Source: a virus. From it: 53,260 nt of DNA. A program made the position numbers and the translations under genes. The stretch covers positions 1 to 53,260 of IMG/VR virus record IMGVR_UViG_3300031983_000023; one strand, 5' to 3'. Numbering within the stretch: the first letter of the stretch is position 1; every line of letters starts with the position of its first letter. Positions 16,606 to 25,189 of the stretch are shown here, piece by piece. The notes below the pieces were generated by a model. The model did not search any database. It was given only the letters and a program-made list of their open reading frames with translations, and was not told the origin of the DNA.

Positions 16606-17994
16606 CTACGCCACCCGCAGGCCGCGGTGTATGGTGCTGGTCGCCTCGAAGGCGGGGCACAGCGCCGCGTAGCTCTTGATCATGAACGGGAGGAAGTCGT
16701 CGGTCCTGGCCAGCTCCTCGATGGTCACCAGTCCCCCGAAGCGGCTGCCCGCGCTGTTGGTGTACGGCAGCTTCCCCATGCCCTGGTACTTGTCGAGATC
16801 CCAGAGCATGACGATCTCGGGCGGAACGCCCGCGGTGTAGTTCAGCGGGAGGTCGCTTTGCAGGTGCGTGGGCACCGAAGCAGACGCCACTGTCGGGTCC
16901 GAGGTGAACTGATGGTTCAGCGTGGGGCCGGTGATCGTCCCGGCGCCGTCGTACTGGAACCCGCTGAGCACGTGCCGGAGCTTCCCCGCGCCCGTCCCGC
17001 CATCGGCGAGCTTGGCGCAGTATATCTTGTAGAACATCGCCCCGGGATACGCCGTCCAGCTGATGGTGATCGTGTCCTCCGTGGTGATGACTATGTTGAC
17101 TTCCGCGCTGGCGATCTGCTCCCCGTCCCAGGTCACTGGCGCGACCTGGAAGTAGTACGTGCCCGCCCCCATGCCGCTGCCCGCGCCGGCAGAAGCCGTC
17201 CCGACGACGGTCATCTGGCCCGTGGGCCTCGCGGCGCCGCTCTCGATGATCGGAATGTCGCGGTAGGCGTTGAGCCTCCACCCGCCGTTGATCTCGACGA
17301 CGGTCAGCCCGGAGCCTATCAGCCCCTGGTTCAACCTCACGTTGGTGAGGAGGGAGCTGAACTTGGACAGCATCCGCGGGCTCATGACGAAGCAGCGGTC
17401 GTGCTGCTGCGCCTGGCGCTCGTTGCCCCGGTCGATCATCTCGTCCAGGTCGCTCAGGTCGGTGGGCACCACCCCGCCGATCGCCTCGTTGATCCTGTTG
17501 GTTGCGGCCCATCGGTCTACCCCGCCGTAGGCGTACTGGTCGGCCAGCTCGTTGCCGTACAGCATGTAGATGATCAGGTCGTACACGTGGGCCAGGAGGT
17601 GGTTTTCCATCTCCGCAGCCGCCGCGTCGATGTACCTCGCGCTGGCGTCCTGCAGGAAGTTCGTCACGGCGCCCTTGCGCCGGATGATCTTCATCTGCAC
17701 GCTCTGCCTCGCGTAGGTCGCGTTGCGCGTCGGAGTCACGGCCGCCTCGCCCATGGCCCCGCCAGCCGCCGGCAGCGTCATCAACTGGTTGTACTCGTGC
17801 AGCTTCTGCGGGTCGAACTCCGGCTGTATGATCGCCATTTCCGGGGCGAGCCTCACCACGGTGTTTGTGATGATCTCCTCCAGCTTCTCACGGATCAGGG
17901 CCTCGCCCGTGCCGGTGCTCGAATCGAGGGCCTTCCGGATGAGAGACTTTCGGACCTCCCCGAGGCGCTTGTATTCGTCTGCTCTTTTTAGCAT
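16606..17994 (-). CDS. Major capsid protein (HK97-fold) with Fn3-like domain
   Basis: 462 residues. The N-terminal and central parts fit an HK97-type capsid protein: EKLEEIITNTVVRLAPEMAI, ARYIDAAAAEMENHLLAHVYD, DLDEMIDRGNERQ and the C-terminal PFMIKSYAALCPAFEATST. About residues 258-385 look like an inserted Fn3/Ig-like domain, with GTYYFQVAPVTWDGEQIASA and FYKIYCAKLADGG. Such insertions decorate the capsid surface. It follows the protease and scaffold genes, as expected. A GC-rich hairpin lies just after its stop. Confidence 0.8.
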   Translation of the reverse strand: MLKRADEYKRLGEVRKSLIRKALDSSTGTGEALIREKLEEIITNTVVRLAPEMAIIQPEFDPQKLHEYNQLMTLPAAGGAMGEAAVTPTRNATYARQSVQMKIIRRKGAVTNFLQDASARYIDAAAAEMENHLLAHVYDLIIYMLYGNELADQYAYGGVDRWAATNRINEAIGGVVPTDLSDLDEMIDRGNERQAQQHDRCFVMSPRMLSKFSSLLTNVRLNQGLIGSGLTVVEINGGWRLNAYRDIPIIESGAARPTGQMTVVGTASAGAGSGMGAGTYYFQVAPVTWDGEQIASAEVNIVITTEDTITISWTAYPGAMFYKIYCAKLADGGTGAGKLRHVLSGFQYDGAGTITGPTLNHQFTSDPTVASASVPTHLQSDLPLNYTAGVPPEIVMLWDLDKYQGMGKLPYTNSAGSRFGGLVTIEELARTDDFLPFMIKSYAALCPAFEATSTIHRGLRVA

Positions 17995-18027
17995 GTCTTT
18001 CTCCTTGCCTCTGGTTTTGCCCGCGCC

Positions 18028-18888
18028 TTACACGCGGCCCGTGAAGATGCCGCCCTGGCCCATGGCCTCGCCGAGGCTCTTCCGAACCTGTTCCTGGCGC
18101 TTCGTGTTCTGCAGGCCGGAGTCCTTCGACTCCTCCTGTCCCTTCTCTCCGCCGGCCCCGAGCAGGTCCTTGAGGACCCGCAGCGTTTCCTGCGTGGATT
18201 CCACGGGCCCGGTTCCGCTGTTCACCAGCGTCTTGCCTTTCCCGTTTCCGCCCTGGATTCCTTCCAGGGACTTCTTGACCACCTCGTCGGTGATTCCGAA
18301 CGCCTCGTCGTAGGCACTGACTTTCATCTCCATGACGCGGATCGACTCCGCCTGCTGGGAGATGACCTTCGCCAGGCCGGTCACGGCCTTGGCTATGGTC
18401 CTCATGGCCTTGTTCTCGTCGCTCTTCGAGGCCCACCTCAGAACGCCCGCCTCCACGAGGCTCTTGGCGGCGTCCACTGCCTTCTCGATCTCGTCGAGGC
18501 TTTCCTCGTTGATCGTGGTCTGGTCCTCGATCCTCTTCTCCGCGTCGTCGGACGCGGTGGAGCCGTCCTCCTGCTTGGAGACCGCGACTTCTTCCTCTTC
18601 CTCTCCGGGAAGCTCCACTTCCGCCGGCTCCTCTTCCTCCGCGCCTTCCACGTTGAGCGCGGCCATCAGCGCGGCCTTTTCCGCCTCCGACAGGTCGGTG
18701 ATGAGCTCCATGATCTTGTCGAGCGATTTGGTTACGGTCTTGGATGCCTTCTTGGATGCCTTCACTTCCTCCTCCTCGTCCTCGTCCTTCGCCGGGGTGC
18801 CTGCCGCCTCGCCCTCGCCCAGCTGCTCCAGCTGGTCCACGAGCGAGCCGATGTTCGCTATGAGCGTTTTTGCCTCAGCTGGCAACAT
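18028..18888 (-). CDS. Capsid scaffold-like protein
   Basis: 286 residues, rich in E, K and A. It has acidic runs (KDEDEEEEVKASKKASK, LPGEEEEEVAVSKQ) and long predicted helices (ITDLSEAEKAALMAAL, DEIEKAVDAAKSLVEAGVL), typical of phage scaffolds. It lies between the prohead protease and the major capsid gene and overlaps the protease by 14 bases. No catalytic motifs. It would assemble inside the prohead and be cleaved out. Confidence 0.65.
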   Translation of the reverse strand: MLPAEAKTLIANIGSLVDQLEQLGEGEAAGTPAKDEDEEEEVKASKKASKTVTKSLDKIMELITDLSEAEKAALMAALNVEGAEEEEPAEVELPGEEEEEVAVSKQEDGSTASDDAEKRIEDQTTINEESLDEIEKAVDAAKSLVEAGVLRWASKSDENKAMRTIAKAVTGLAKVISQQAESIRVMEMKVSAYDEAFGITDEVVKKSLEGIQGGNGKGKTLVNSGTGPVESTQETLRVLKDLLGAGGEKGQEESKDSGLQNTKRQEQVRKSLGEAMGQGGIFTGRV

Positions 18889-19852
18889 GCTCTACCCCCT
18901 TGAACAGTAGTAGTAGCTCGTCCATGCTCTTGTAGATGGCGCTCATCACGTGAGACGCGTCTGCCGAACCGTTCCGAGCGTTTAAGGCCCTGGCGACGCC
19001 GGGGCCGGGCTCCTCCCCCTCGAAGATGGGGGCCGCGCCCAACACAAGCGGGACCATGAGGGACTTGAACTCGTCGAACAATACGCCGAGCAGTTCTCCC
19101 TTGTCCCCTTCCCCGGAGTTCATGACCTCGCGGATCATTTCCTCCAGGGCGTCCTGAACTTGGTACCGTCTGCGGAAGTAGGAGTCCTTGATCTCCCCCT
19201 CTTCGAGCCGGTTCCTGATCTTGCTGTGAATCGTCCCCTCCAGCGGCAGCTCCTCGCCCAGGGCCTTGTAGACGGCGTTCGCCACGGAGTCGGTGTAGGC
19301 CGGCCGGGGGGTCAGGATCACCCCGTCCAGGAACACCTTGTCCATGACCCGCTGGCCCTCGCGCGACACGAGGATTATGCTCTCCGGCGGGCAGTCCCCC
19401 TCCACGCTGAAGCCCTTCTGCCTGGGATAGCGGTACGGCGGCAGCCCCTTGACCTGGCGCCACTCCTTGCTCGCTATCTCGCGGGCCCTCTGATCCACCG
19501 GATCGTGCTCGTCGTACAGCCGGAACTCGGTGTGCCAGTCCCCGTTTTCCAGTATATCCCCCGCCACCAAGATGCCTATGTCCCCGGAAGCCGCTATGCC
19601 GTGGAGATCCGGGTAGAGCAGCACGTCGCCCCTGTTGGCCTGCTCCATAAAGAAGTCGATGGCCTTCTGCGTCATGCGCTCCCCGTGGGAATCCCACCTG
19701 GGGCCGGAGGTCACGCCCCCGAGGTACTTTCGCTTCACTCCGGAGGAGTCGGCCTTTTCGACCGCGTGTCCGCCGGAGTCGAAGTTGTAGGGGTGAAAGT
19801 GGAAGTGGACCCGGAGGCCCTCGGCCTGCCGGACCGTTGAAAGGTCTGTCAT
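18875..19852 (-). CDS. Prohead maturation protease (XkdF-like serine protease)
   Basis: 325 residues. The core (residues 40-200) shows features of the prohead serine-protease family: LGGVTSGPRWDSHGERMTQKA, an LYPDLHG histidine motif, and KGFSVEGDCPPESI, the GFSvEG serine motif, then VILTPRPAYTDS. The C-terminal 100 residues are helical and may act as a delivery or scaffold segment. It lies between the head morphogenesis and scaffold genes. The catalytic residue assignment (His plus Ser) is inferred from the motifs. Confidence 0.7.
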   Translation of the reverse strand: MTDLSTVRQAEGLRVHFHFHPYNFDSGGHAVEKADSSGVKRKYLGGVTSGPRWDSHGERMTQKAIDFFMEQANRGDVLLYPDLHGIAASGDIGILVAGDILENGDWHTEFRLYDEHDPVDQRAREIASKEWRQVKGLPPYRYPRQKGFSVEGDCPPESIILVSREGQRVMDKVFLDGVILTPRPAYTDSVANAVYKALGEELPLEGTIHSKIRNRLEEGEIKDSYFRRRYQVQDALEEMIREVMNSGEGDKGELLGVLFDEFKSLMVPLVLGAAPIFEGEEPGPGVARALNARNGSADASHVMSAIYKSMDELLLLFKGVEHVAS

Positions 19853-19910
19853 TCAGTCCTCGATAAAAGTGTAGGGCCTGGCGTGCTTCCCGTCAAGCCC
19901 GTTTTTGCCG

Positions 19911-20732
19911 TCAATCGCCCGGCCGCTGATACCATCTCGGCGGGGCCTCCTCGGGCTTCCTCGGCATGGAGATGATCACGTCGAAGTCGCAGTGGCAGTT
20001 GATCACCTCCCCGGCGTCCGCCTCCGGGTCGTGCGGGTACATTATCCGCACCCCGTTGCCGAGAACGAACGGCTCCTCGAGCTCCGCCTCCTGGCCGTCG
20101 ATCGCCATGTGGTGCTCCCTGGGCGTCTTGCTCAGGCTCCTGTTGTGCTTCCATCGCTTGAGGAACCATGCCTTCTCGTTTTTCTTTCGGAGGGCCTTGA
20201 CGTACTCCCACTTGATGTTGTCCGCCGCGGAGCGCACCTCCGTGACGGCTATGTCGTGGACGTTCGCCGGGATGCCATAGCTGGGGTCCCGCTTCGTGTA
20301 GTTCCAGAAGGTCTTGGTGATCCTTCCCTCGAACTGCTCCACCAGCTCCGGGTTGATCCTTCCGGCCGCCACGCCCCTGCGCGTGATGAAAGACTGCTTG
20401 CCGGTCTTGTCGAACTCCTGGAGCGTGTCGCGGAGGTTCGCGGTCAGGGAGTCCCTCAGCTCGTCGGTGAGCCTCTTGCCTCGCTCCGCCGCCTTCCGGA
20501 TGAACACGCTCCGCTTCGGCAGGGCTTCCGAAATGTCGGGCAGCACGAACCGCTTCTGCACCCCCTTGGGAAACCTGCGGACGGCCCTCTCGTAATGGTC
20601 CTTGCTTATCCTCGCCGTGGCCCTCGCTATGTTGCCGGAGTTGACGTCTATGATCTGGCGCATCAAGTCCTGGAGCGCCCCGCCGGTGTAGCCGTACTTG
20701 CGCCTCAGCCTGTCGAGGTAGAACTTCGCCAT
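19911..20732 (-). CDS. Head morphogenesis protein (Mu gpF / SPP1 gp7-like)
   Basis: 273 residues. The C-terminal signature of the Mu F/SPP1 gp7 family is clear: REHHMAIDGQEAELEEPFVL, then RIMYPHDPEADAGEVINCHC. The N-terminal half is helical and basic. These proteins bind the portal and act in early head assembly, often as a few copies ejected with DNA. It overlaps the following small gene's stop by one base. Confidence 0.85.
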   Translation of the reverse strand: MAKFYLDRLRRKYGYTGGALQDLMRQIIDVNSGNIARATARISKDHYERAVRRFPKGVQKRFVLPDISEALPKRSVFIRKAAERGKRLTDELRDSLTANLRDTLQEFDKTGKQSFITRRGVAAGRINPELVEQFEGRITKTFWNYTKRDPSYGIPANVHDIAVTEVRSAADNIKWEYVKALRKKNEKAWFLKRWKHNRSLSKTPREHHMAIDGQEAELEEPFVLGNGVRIMYPHDPEADAGEVINCHCDFDVIISMPRKPEEAPPRWYQRPGD

Positions 20733-20947
20733 CAGGCACTCCTGATGATGCCGTACACCTTGGCCTCGACCTCCTGGCGGATGATCCTTCTCGCCCTAGC
20801 CATCGCCAGGGGGTTGGCCGCCACTTCCGGATAGGTTCGGACGAACAATAGCACTGCCCCGCGGAACAGGGTCCCCGCCTCGTCGGCCTTCGCCTTCTCG
20901 CGGAGCTTCCGGGTGTTGACTTTCGTCTTTTCCCGACGCCCCCTCAT
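20732..20947 (-). CDS. Small basic helical protein, unknown
   Basis: 71 residues, very basic N-terminus (MRGRREKTKVNTRKLREKAK) followed by a helical stretch ending IRQEVEAKVYGIIRSA. Coupled on both sides by 1-4 base overlaps in the portal-head operon. No recognised family. Confidence 0.55.
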   Translation of the reverse strand: MRGRREKTKVNTRKLREKAKADEAGTLFRGAVLLFVRTYPEVAANPLAMARARRIIRQEVEAKVYGIIRSA

Positions 20948-21801
20948 TTATTCTGCCACTTTTTCATGGCCCGCTGGAACGCCTCGTCGGAAGGAAAGTT
21001 TTCCCTCTCCGGCTTCTTGGGCGGCGCGCCCCTGCCCGTCGCCCCTCTTCCTTCCGGGCCCGATCCGTCCGGAACCCCGCGCGTCCCGATCTTTCCCTTC
21101 GCAGTCTTGGACAGCGCCACCCTGCAGACCATCCCGGCCTGGGCCTTGGTCAGGCCCTTGACGTCCGCCATGTACTTCTCGCAGCCGACGTTGGCGTCCT
21201 TGAACGTGCCGTCCTTGTTGAAGTAGTCGGCCCTCTTGTAGTCCTTGTCCTTCGGCTTCCCGACGGCCAGGTCCTCGGCCTTCTTCTTGATCTTGGTTTT
21301 TCCGGCCACGCCCTCGGCCGCCTTTTTCTTGTCCTTCACGATCCCGGAGGATCCGCCGGCGGACTTCGCGAGCCTGGAAATCTCGTGGGAGTGGCCCGCG
21401 GCCTCCCTGACCGCGTAGGCCGCGATCTCGTGCTCGTGCGGCTGGGCCCCTCCGCCCAGGGACATGAGAATCGTCGAGGTCGTCCTGCCGTTGCCCTCCG
21501 CGTCCACCTCGAACGGGTGGGCGTGCTGCACCTCCGTGGAGGTGATCGCCTTTGCCACCCTGCCGTCGGTGATCTCCATGGCATGGTAGGCCTCGAAGAG
21601 TTCCTTGACCTTCCCCGCGCCCTTCTTGACTGCCACCACGAGCTCCGCCTTCTTGGCCTCCCGCCACTGGCTGAAGCAGGCGGCCAGCTTCTTGTCCTGG
21701 GACCAGTCCGGCTTCGTGTCGCTAATCTCGCTCATGCACCGGCCGACAAAATCGTTCTGCTTCTCGCCCGCCGCCGGCGTGCACTTTTTTTCGACCTTCA
21801 T
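20944..21801 (-). CDS. Phage head-region protein with two Cys-containing helical segments
   Basis: 285 residues. The N-terminus (KQNDFVGRCMSEISDTK then KLAACFSQW) is a motif seen in many phage head-gene neighbours of unknown function, with spaced cysteines. The middle contains PFEVDAEGNGRTTSTILMS and an AQPHEHEIAAYAVREAAGHSH histidine-rich stretch. A lysine-rich linker follows, and then a second copy of the Cys-helix idea (VGCEKYMADVKGLTKAQAGM). Possibly a capsid-associated protein; the reaction, if any, is unknown. Confidence 0.55.
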   Translation of the reverse strand: MKVEKKCTPAAGEKQNDFVGRCMSEISDTKPDWSQDKKLAACFSQWREAKKAELVVAVKKGAGKVKELFEAYHAMEITDGRVAKAITSTEVQHAHPFEVDAEGNGRTTSTILMSLGGGAQPHEHEIAAYAVREAAGHSHEISRLAKSAGGSSGIVKDKKKAAEGVAGKTKIKKKAEDLAVGKPKDKDYKRADYFNKDGTFKDANVGCEKYMADVKGLTKAQAGMVCRVALSKTAKGKIGTRGVPDGSGPEGRGATGRGAPPKKPERENFPSDEAFQRAMKKWQNK

Positions 21802-21818
21802 TACCCCCTCCTGTCCTA

Positions 21819-22031
21819 CTACTTTTCCCGCCCCTCGAACAGGGCGGACGCTTCCGCCATCACCTGGTCCAGCGACCAGCCCTCCTTGACGGCCCTGTCC
21901 AGCAGGTCCAGGGCCCGCTCCTCGGCGACCTTGTAGAAGGCCACCAGGTCCAGCTCCAGGCTGGCTTTGAGCTTCTCGGCCTCCGTCCTGGTTATCGCCC
22001 TGTCGCCGATCTCCCGCACTGTCTTGATCAC
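21819..22031 (-). CDS. Small helical protein, unknown
   Basis: 70 residues from GTG at 22031, which follows a weak GAGG. Mostly helix (KLKASLELDLVAFYKVAEER). Lies between portal and head morphogenesis genes. No family recognised. Confidence 0.5.
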   Translation of the reverse strand: MIKTVREIGDRAITRTEAEKLKASLELDLVAFYKVAEERALDLLDRAVKEGWSLDQVMAEASALFEGREK

Positions 22032-22034
22032 TGC

Positions 22035-23570
22035 TTAGCGCCGCCTCGAGCCCTGGGTGAAGATGGGCTCCTCCTCCGTCCCCGCCGGCGCCTGCGGCTG
22101 CTGCGCCTCCCCCGGCCTGTCGTACTTCTCGTCCGGGAAGGGGTCCTCGCCGAGGAAGTCGGTCCTAATCTGGTTGACGCCGTACAGCCCGCTCCTGGCC
22201 CGCTCCGAGTTGAGCTTGATCTCCTCGAACTCCGACAGCCCGCTCTTGTACTGCATCCTGTAGCCGGTGCCGAATCGGAAGGGGATTATCTCGTAGTTGA
22301 AGAAGTCCTCGTGCAGCTTCATGACGGGGAAGATCCCGCGGCTCCGGTCGATCCTCTCCTCGCTCTCGGAGGTCGCCCTTCCGGAGGTGTCGGCGGAGCC
22401 GGTGAGGTTCATCTCCAGGTTGCTCATGTTGAACACCAGGGCGATGTCCTCTTTTATCTGCTGCTGCCTCCCGGTGTAGTAGGGGAACGTGTCGGACTTG
22501 GTCAGGTTGACCACCTTCGGCTCGGTGCTCCCGAGCCCGCTCAGCACCTTGACGGCGCCCTTGCGGACCTCGTTCACCAGGGTCTCGATGCGCTTCTGCT
22601 CTTTCTCGTCCAGGGGGACGTCGAGGTTCTGGTCCAGGTCCCCGAACGGCGCCTTCTCGGAGAAGATCACCAGGAGCTCCGGGGGCTTGGTGCCGTCGGC
22701 CTGCTCGGCGCTCAAGCGGTCGAACATCATGGACTCCGCCAGCTTGTTGATCAGGGCGTCCAGCGGGACGAACCCGTAGTCCTGCGCGGAGGACGGGATG
22801 TAGGTTATGTAGGTGAGCTCGTCGGGGCCGTATATCTGCACCTCCTGGGCGGCCGGGACCACCTGGGCGTACAGCTCCGCGCTCCCGACGTACCGGCCCT
22901 TCATGGGAACCACGGTGCCGCCGGGGAGCATGTAGAAGTTCTCGAGCCTCTTGTCCCTGGCCTCCTTGTAGACGGAGACCGAGCCCTGGACGAGCAGGTC
23001 GAACACCGACTTTTTCTGGAAGGTTCCGAAATTGTCCCTCTGGTTGGGCTGCTGCAGCCAGTCCTCTATTTCCGTGGATCTGTCCTCGTGGCGCTCCTTG
23101 ATCCGCCTCTTCCAGCGGTACAGGGCGGAGTTGAAGTTCGAGAGGTCGGGGAGGAGCTCGGGGAGCTGCATGATCAGCTGCCGCATGAACAGCGCCCTGG
23201 TGACCATCGCCCTGCGGTCCGCCACGCCTTCGTACTCCTTGGCGATTTCCTTCCAGTCCTTCATGGCCGCGGCGACCCTATCCTCGACCTTGCTCTCCGG
23301 GACCACGGTCCACTCCAGCGCCGCTATGCGGTTCATCCTGGACGTCACGATTCCCATGACCGCGGAGCAGCTCTGGAATATCTGGACCCTCTCCATGGGG
23401 TCGAGGCTGAACACGGGCCGCTGGTAGGTGCCCGTTATGATCTGCCCTTCCTTCCACCTCCCCGTCACCCTCATGAGTTCCGAGATGTGGTAGACCGAAA
23501 GGCCCCTGTGCCCTGGCTTCCTCCGGAGGGAGGAGACGATCTGCTCCGCCGTGACGGCCATGTATGCCAT
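22035..23570 (-). CDS. Portal protein
   Basis: 511 residues from ATG at 23570 (spaced from GGGGGTG); a GTG two codons upstream is an alternative. Portal features include SRMNRIAALEWTVVPE near residue 80, FDLLVQGSVSVYKE, FYMLPGGTVVPMKGRYVG, ELTYITYIPSSAQDYG and the wing/stem IKEDIALVFNMSNLEM. The C-terminus is proline-rich. It forms the dodecameric DNA gate at the capsid vertex. Its own promoter lies just upstream. Confidence 0.88.
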   Translation of the reverse strand: MAYMAVTAEQIVSSLRRKPGHRGLSVYHISELMRVTGRWKEGQIITGTYQRPVFSLDPMERVQIFQSCSAVMGIVTSRMNRIAALEWTVVPESKVEDRVAAAMKDWKEIAKEYEGVADRRAMVTRALFMRQLIMQLPELLPDLSNFNSALYRWKRRIKERHEDRSTEIEDWLQQPNQRDNFGTFQKKSVFDLLVQGSVSVYKEARDKRLENFYMLPGGTVVPMKGRYVGSAELYAQVVPAAQEVQIYGPDELTYITYIPSSAQDYGFVPLDALINKLAESMMFDRLSAEQADGTKPPELLVIFSEKAPFGDLDQNLDVPLDEKEQKRIETLVNEVRKGAVKVLSGLGSTEPKVVNLTKSDTFPYYTGRQQQIKEDIALVFNMSNLEMNLTGSADTSGRATSESEERIDRSRGIFPVMKLHEDFFNYEIIPFRFGTGYRMQYKSGLSEFEEIKLNSERARSGLYGVNQIRTDFLGEDPFPDEKYDRPGEAQQPQAPAGTEEEPIFTQGSRRR

Positions 23571-23591
23571 GCTCACCCCCGTTTGCTTTGG

Positions 23592-23620
23592 ATTATACTA
23601 CCCGCACGTCCGGGCCGCAA
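23592..23620 (-). promoter_or_regulatory. Sigma-70-type promoter before the portal gene
   Basis: Minus strand TTGCGG (23620-23615), 17-base spacer, TATAAT (23597-23592). The start would be near 23585, just before the portal ribosome site. A dyad CCGGGC...GCCCGG overlaps the -35 region, and could be an operator or a leftover terminator of the upstream gene. Likely drives the virion genes. Confidence 0.7.
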
Positions 23621-23627
23621 GCCCGGG

Positions 23628-24092
23628 TCAGGGTTTCAGGAGCCTGTCCGCCGTCCACCTCTCGAACGTGTCGAACACCGCGTCGACCCATTCGCCCTTG
23701 AATCGGTAGCCCCGCTCGTCTATGTAGATGAACGCCACCGGCTTGATGCAGGTTACTCTGTCCACCTCTATGCCGTTCACCTGCAAGTACTTTCTGACGG
23801 CCCCCATGCCCTCCGACGTGCCGCACCTCACCGAGTGCACCACCACCTCGAACACGGTCCGCAGGGTTCTCACCGCCTCCGCCACGTCCTCGACCGGCGG
23901 GTCCGGAATCCGATCCGTCCCCTGCCAGCCGGACGTGTAGCTGTGGATCACCCCGTCGAAGTCCAGGGCGACGACCCTCCTTGTTTTCTTTGTGCCGGAA
24001 GGAACCATGCCGAACCTGTACCCGCACTCGCAGAGCAGCTCCGGCGAGTCCCCCGCCAGCCTCAGCGCCTTGTCGCACTTCGGGCATTTCAT
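23628..24092 (-). CDS. HAD-like phosphatase with N-terminal zinc ribbon
   Basis: 154 residues. Residues 3-24 carry CPKC and CECG, a zinc ribbon. VVALDFDGVIHSY (residues 40-52) is the HAD nucleophile motif, D44xD46. EVVVHSVRCG and PVAFIYIDERGYRFKGEW correspond to later HAD motifs, though the last acidic pair is reduced. Phage HAD proteins of this kind hydrolyse nucleotide or polynucleotide phosphates; the substrate here is unknown. It sits between the Acb2-like gene and the portal. Confidence 0.7.
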   Translation of the reverse strand: MKCPKCDKALRLAGDSPELLCECGYRFGMVPSGTKKTRRVVALDFDGVIHSYTSGWQGTDRIPDPPVEDVAEAVRTLRTVFEVVVHSVRCGTSEGMGAVRKYLQVNGIEVDRVTCIKPVAFIYIDERGYRFKGEWVDAVFDTFERWTADRLLKP

Positions 24093-24134
24093 CCTGCGCC
24101 CCTTCCCTCTACGTCGTTTCGCTTCCCCTCTCCT

Positions 24135-24566
24135 TTACGTCGGCTCCCCTCCCCTCTCGTAGTAAGGCTTTGGCCGGCCCTCGTTTCTCGCCACGCCGGC
24201 GTCGGCCCAGAACAGCGCCTCCTCCAGCTTCCGCAGGGCCACGGATTTCTCCCGGCCGGGCGGCACCTCGTCGTCTATCACCCCCGCCATCTGCCTGACC
24301 GACATCCGCAGCCTCGCTATGCTTATGCCCTGGCTCTCGCCGATGGCATGCGTGTCGAACCTCTTGAGAATCTCCTCCCTGCGATCCCGCGGATCGAGTG
24401 TGCTCCCCTTGCCAACCCGCAGTGGATCCATCGCCTCCGCGCTCGGCGGCCCCGGCCTCGGCCTCGCCGTCTCCGGTTTCGACAAGTTCTCCGACTCCAC
24501 GTTGTCACCGCCTTTCTGCATCCGGCTCTTTCCGAACCGTAGTCCTGCTTCTCTGTCTTTGTCCAT
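24135..24566 (-). CDS. Acb2/Tad1-hairpin domain protein (candidate anti-CBASS or anti-Thoeris)
   Basis: 143 residues from ATG at 24566 after GAGGAGGAA. The N-terminal 55 residues are low-complexity. Residues about 68-131 match the pattern of the Acb2/Tad1 hairpin domain: LKRFDTHA, a helical spacer, then PPGREKSVALRKLEEALFWA and GVARNEG. Proteins with this domain form hexamers that sequester cyclic nucleotide signals (CBASS) or gcADPR (Thoeris). The REKS...LEEA.fWA..gvARNE core is well kept. The family fit is from my reading of the motif; the bound ligand is unknown. Confidence 0.7.
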   Translation of the reverse strand: MDKDREAGLRFGKSRMQKGGDNVESENLSKPETARPRPGPPSAEAMDPLRVGKGSTLDPRDRREEILKRFDTHAIGESQGISIARLRMSVRQMAGVIDDEVPPGREKSVALRKLEEALFWADAGVARNEGRPKPYYERGGEPT

Positions 24567-24580
24567 TCCTTCCTCCTCAC

Positions 24581-25177
24581 CTATTCGTTCTGAATGTCCC
24601 GCATGTTCGCCAGGCTTATTTCCGTCGCTCCGCGCGCCCGGCGCAGCCGCCCCAGTCCCTTTGATTCCAGCTGCCTGATTCTGTTGCCGGTTACGTTGTA
24701 TATCTGCCCTATCTCGTCCAGCGTCTTTTGCTCCCCCTCCAGGCCGAACCGCAGCTTGATTATTTCCGCCTCTCGCGGAGGAAGCGTGTCGAGCACGGCC
24801 ATCAACTCCTCGCCGACCTGTCCCCGGCTCGCGGCGATTTCCGTCCCCCACAGCCGCAGCCTTTCCCTGGGAGCTTCTATCTGCGAAAAAGGGATTTCCA
24901 GCACGGCCCTCGTTTCCTTGAACCCGTACAACTCATCGGGAAAAAGGTCCTCCTTGAGCATCTTGAAATGGTCGCCCAGTCTGACCGCCTGCAGGCAGTA
25001 TGCCTCGTCCTTTTTCCTGGCCTTCCGTTTCAGGTTCAGCAGCTTTCCTATGGCAACCTGATTCCCCACCCCCGGGTTGGCCTCCACGAATTGGCTGACC
25101 GAACTGTAGCGGTCGAAAATGCAGTGCCACAAAACGTTGTTCCTTAGCCTCGCCTCCAGCCTGATCGGCTTAATCAT
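24581..25177 (-). CDS. Sigma-70-family region 4 protein
   Basis: 198 residues. The C-terminal 70 residues are a clear sigma region 4: LPPREAEIIKLRFGLEGEQ, then TLDEIGQIYNVTGNRIRQLE, the helix-turn-helix, and GLGRLRRARG. The N-terminal 120 residues do not look like region 2 (no DxxxxxxRL..A..kFD or aromatic melting motif) and start MIKPIRLEARLRNN with YSSVSQFVEANPGVGNQVA, which itself looks like a small HTH. It may act as a late-gene sigma or an adaptor recruiting host polymerase. It is in the terminase operon, just before virion genes. Confidence 0.8.
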   Translation of the reverse strand: MIKPIRLEARLRNNVLWHCIFDRYSSVSQFVEANPGVGNQVAIGKLLNLKRKARKKDEAYCLQAVRLGDHFKMLKEDLFPDELYGFKETRAVLEIPFSQIEAPRERLRLWGTEIAASRGQVGEELMAVLDTLPPREAEIIKLRFGLEGEQKTLDEIGQIYNVTGNRIRQLESKGLGRLRRARGATEISLANMRDIQNE

Positions 25178-25189
25178 ATCGCTCTCCTC

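Noticed and set aside
22311-24542. Long plus-strand frame opposite the portal and HAD genes
   Set aside because: Antisense shadow caused by GC-rich third positions; no ribosome site, and the minus-strand genes are well supported.
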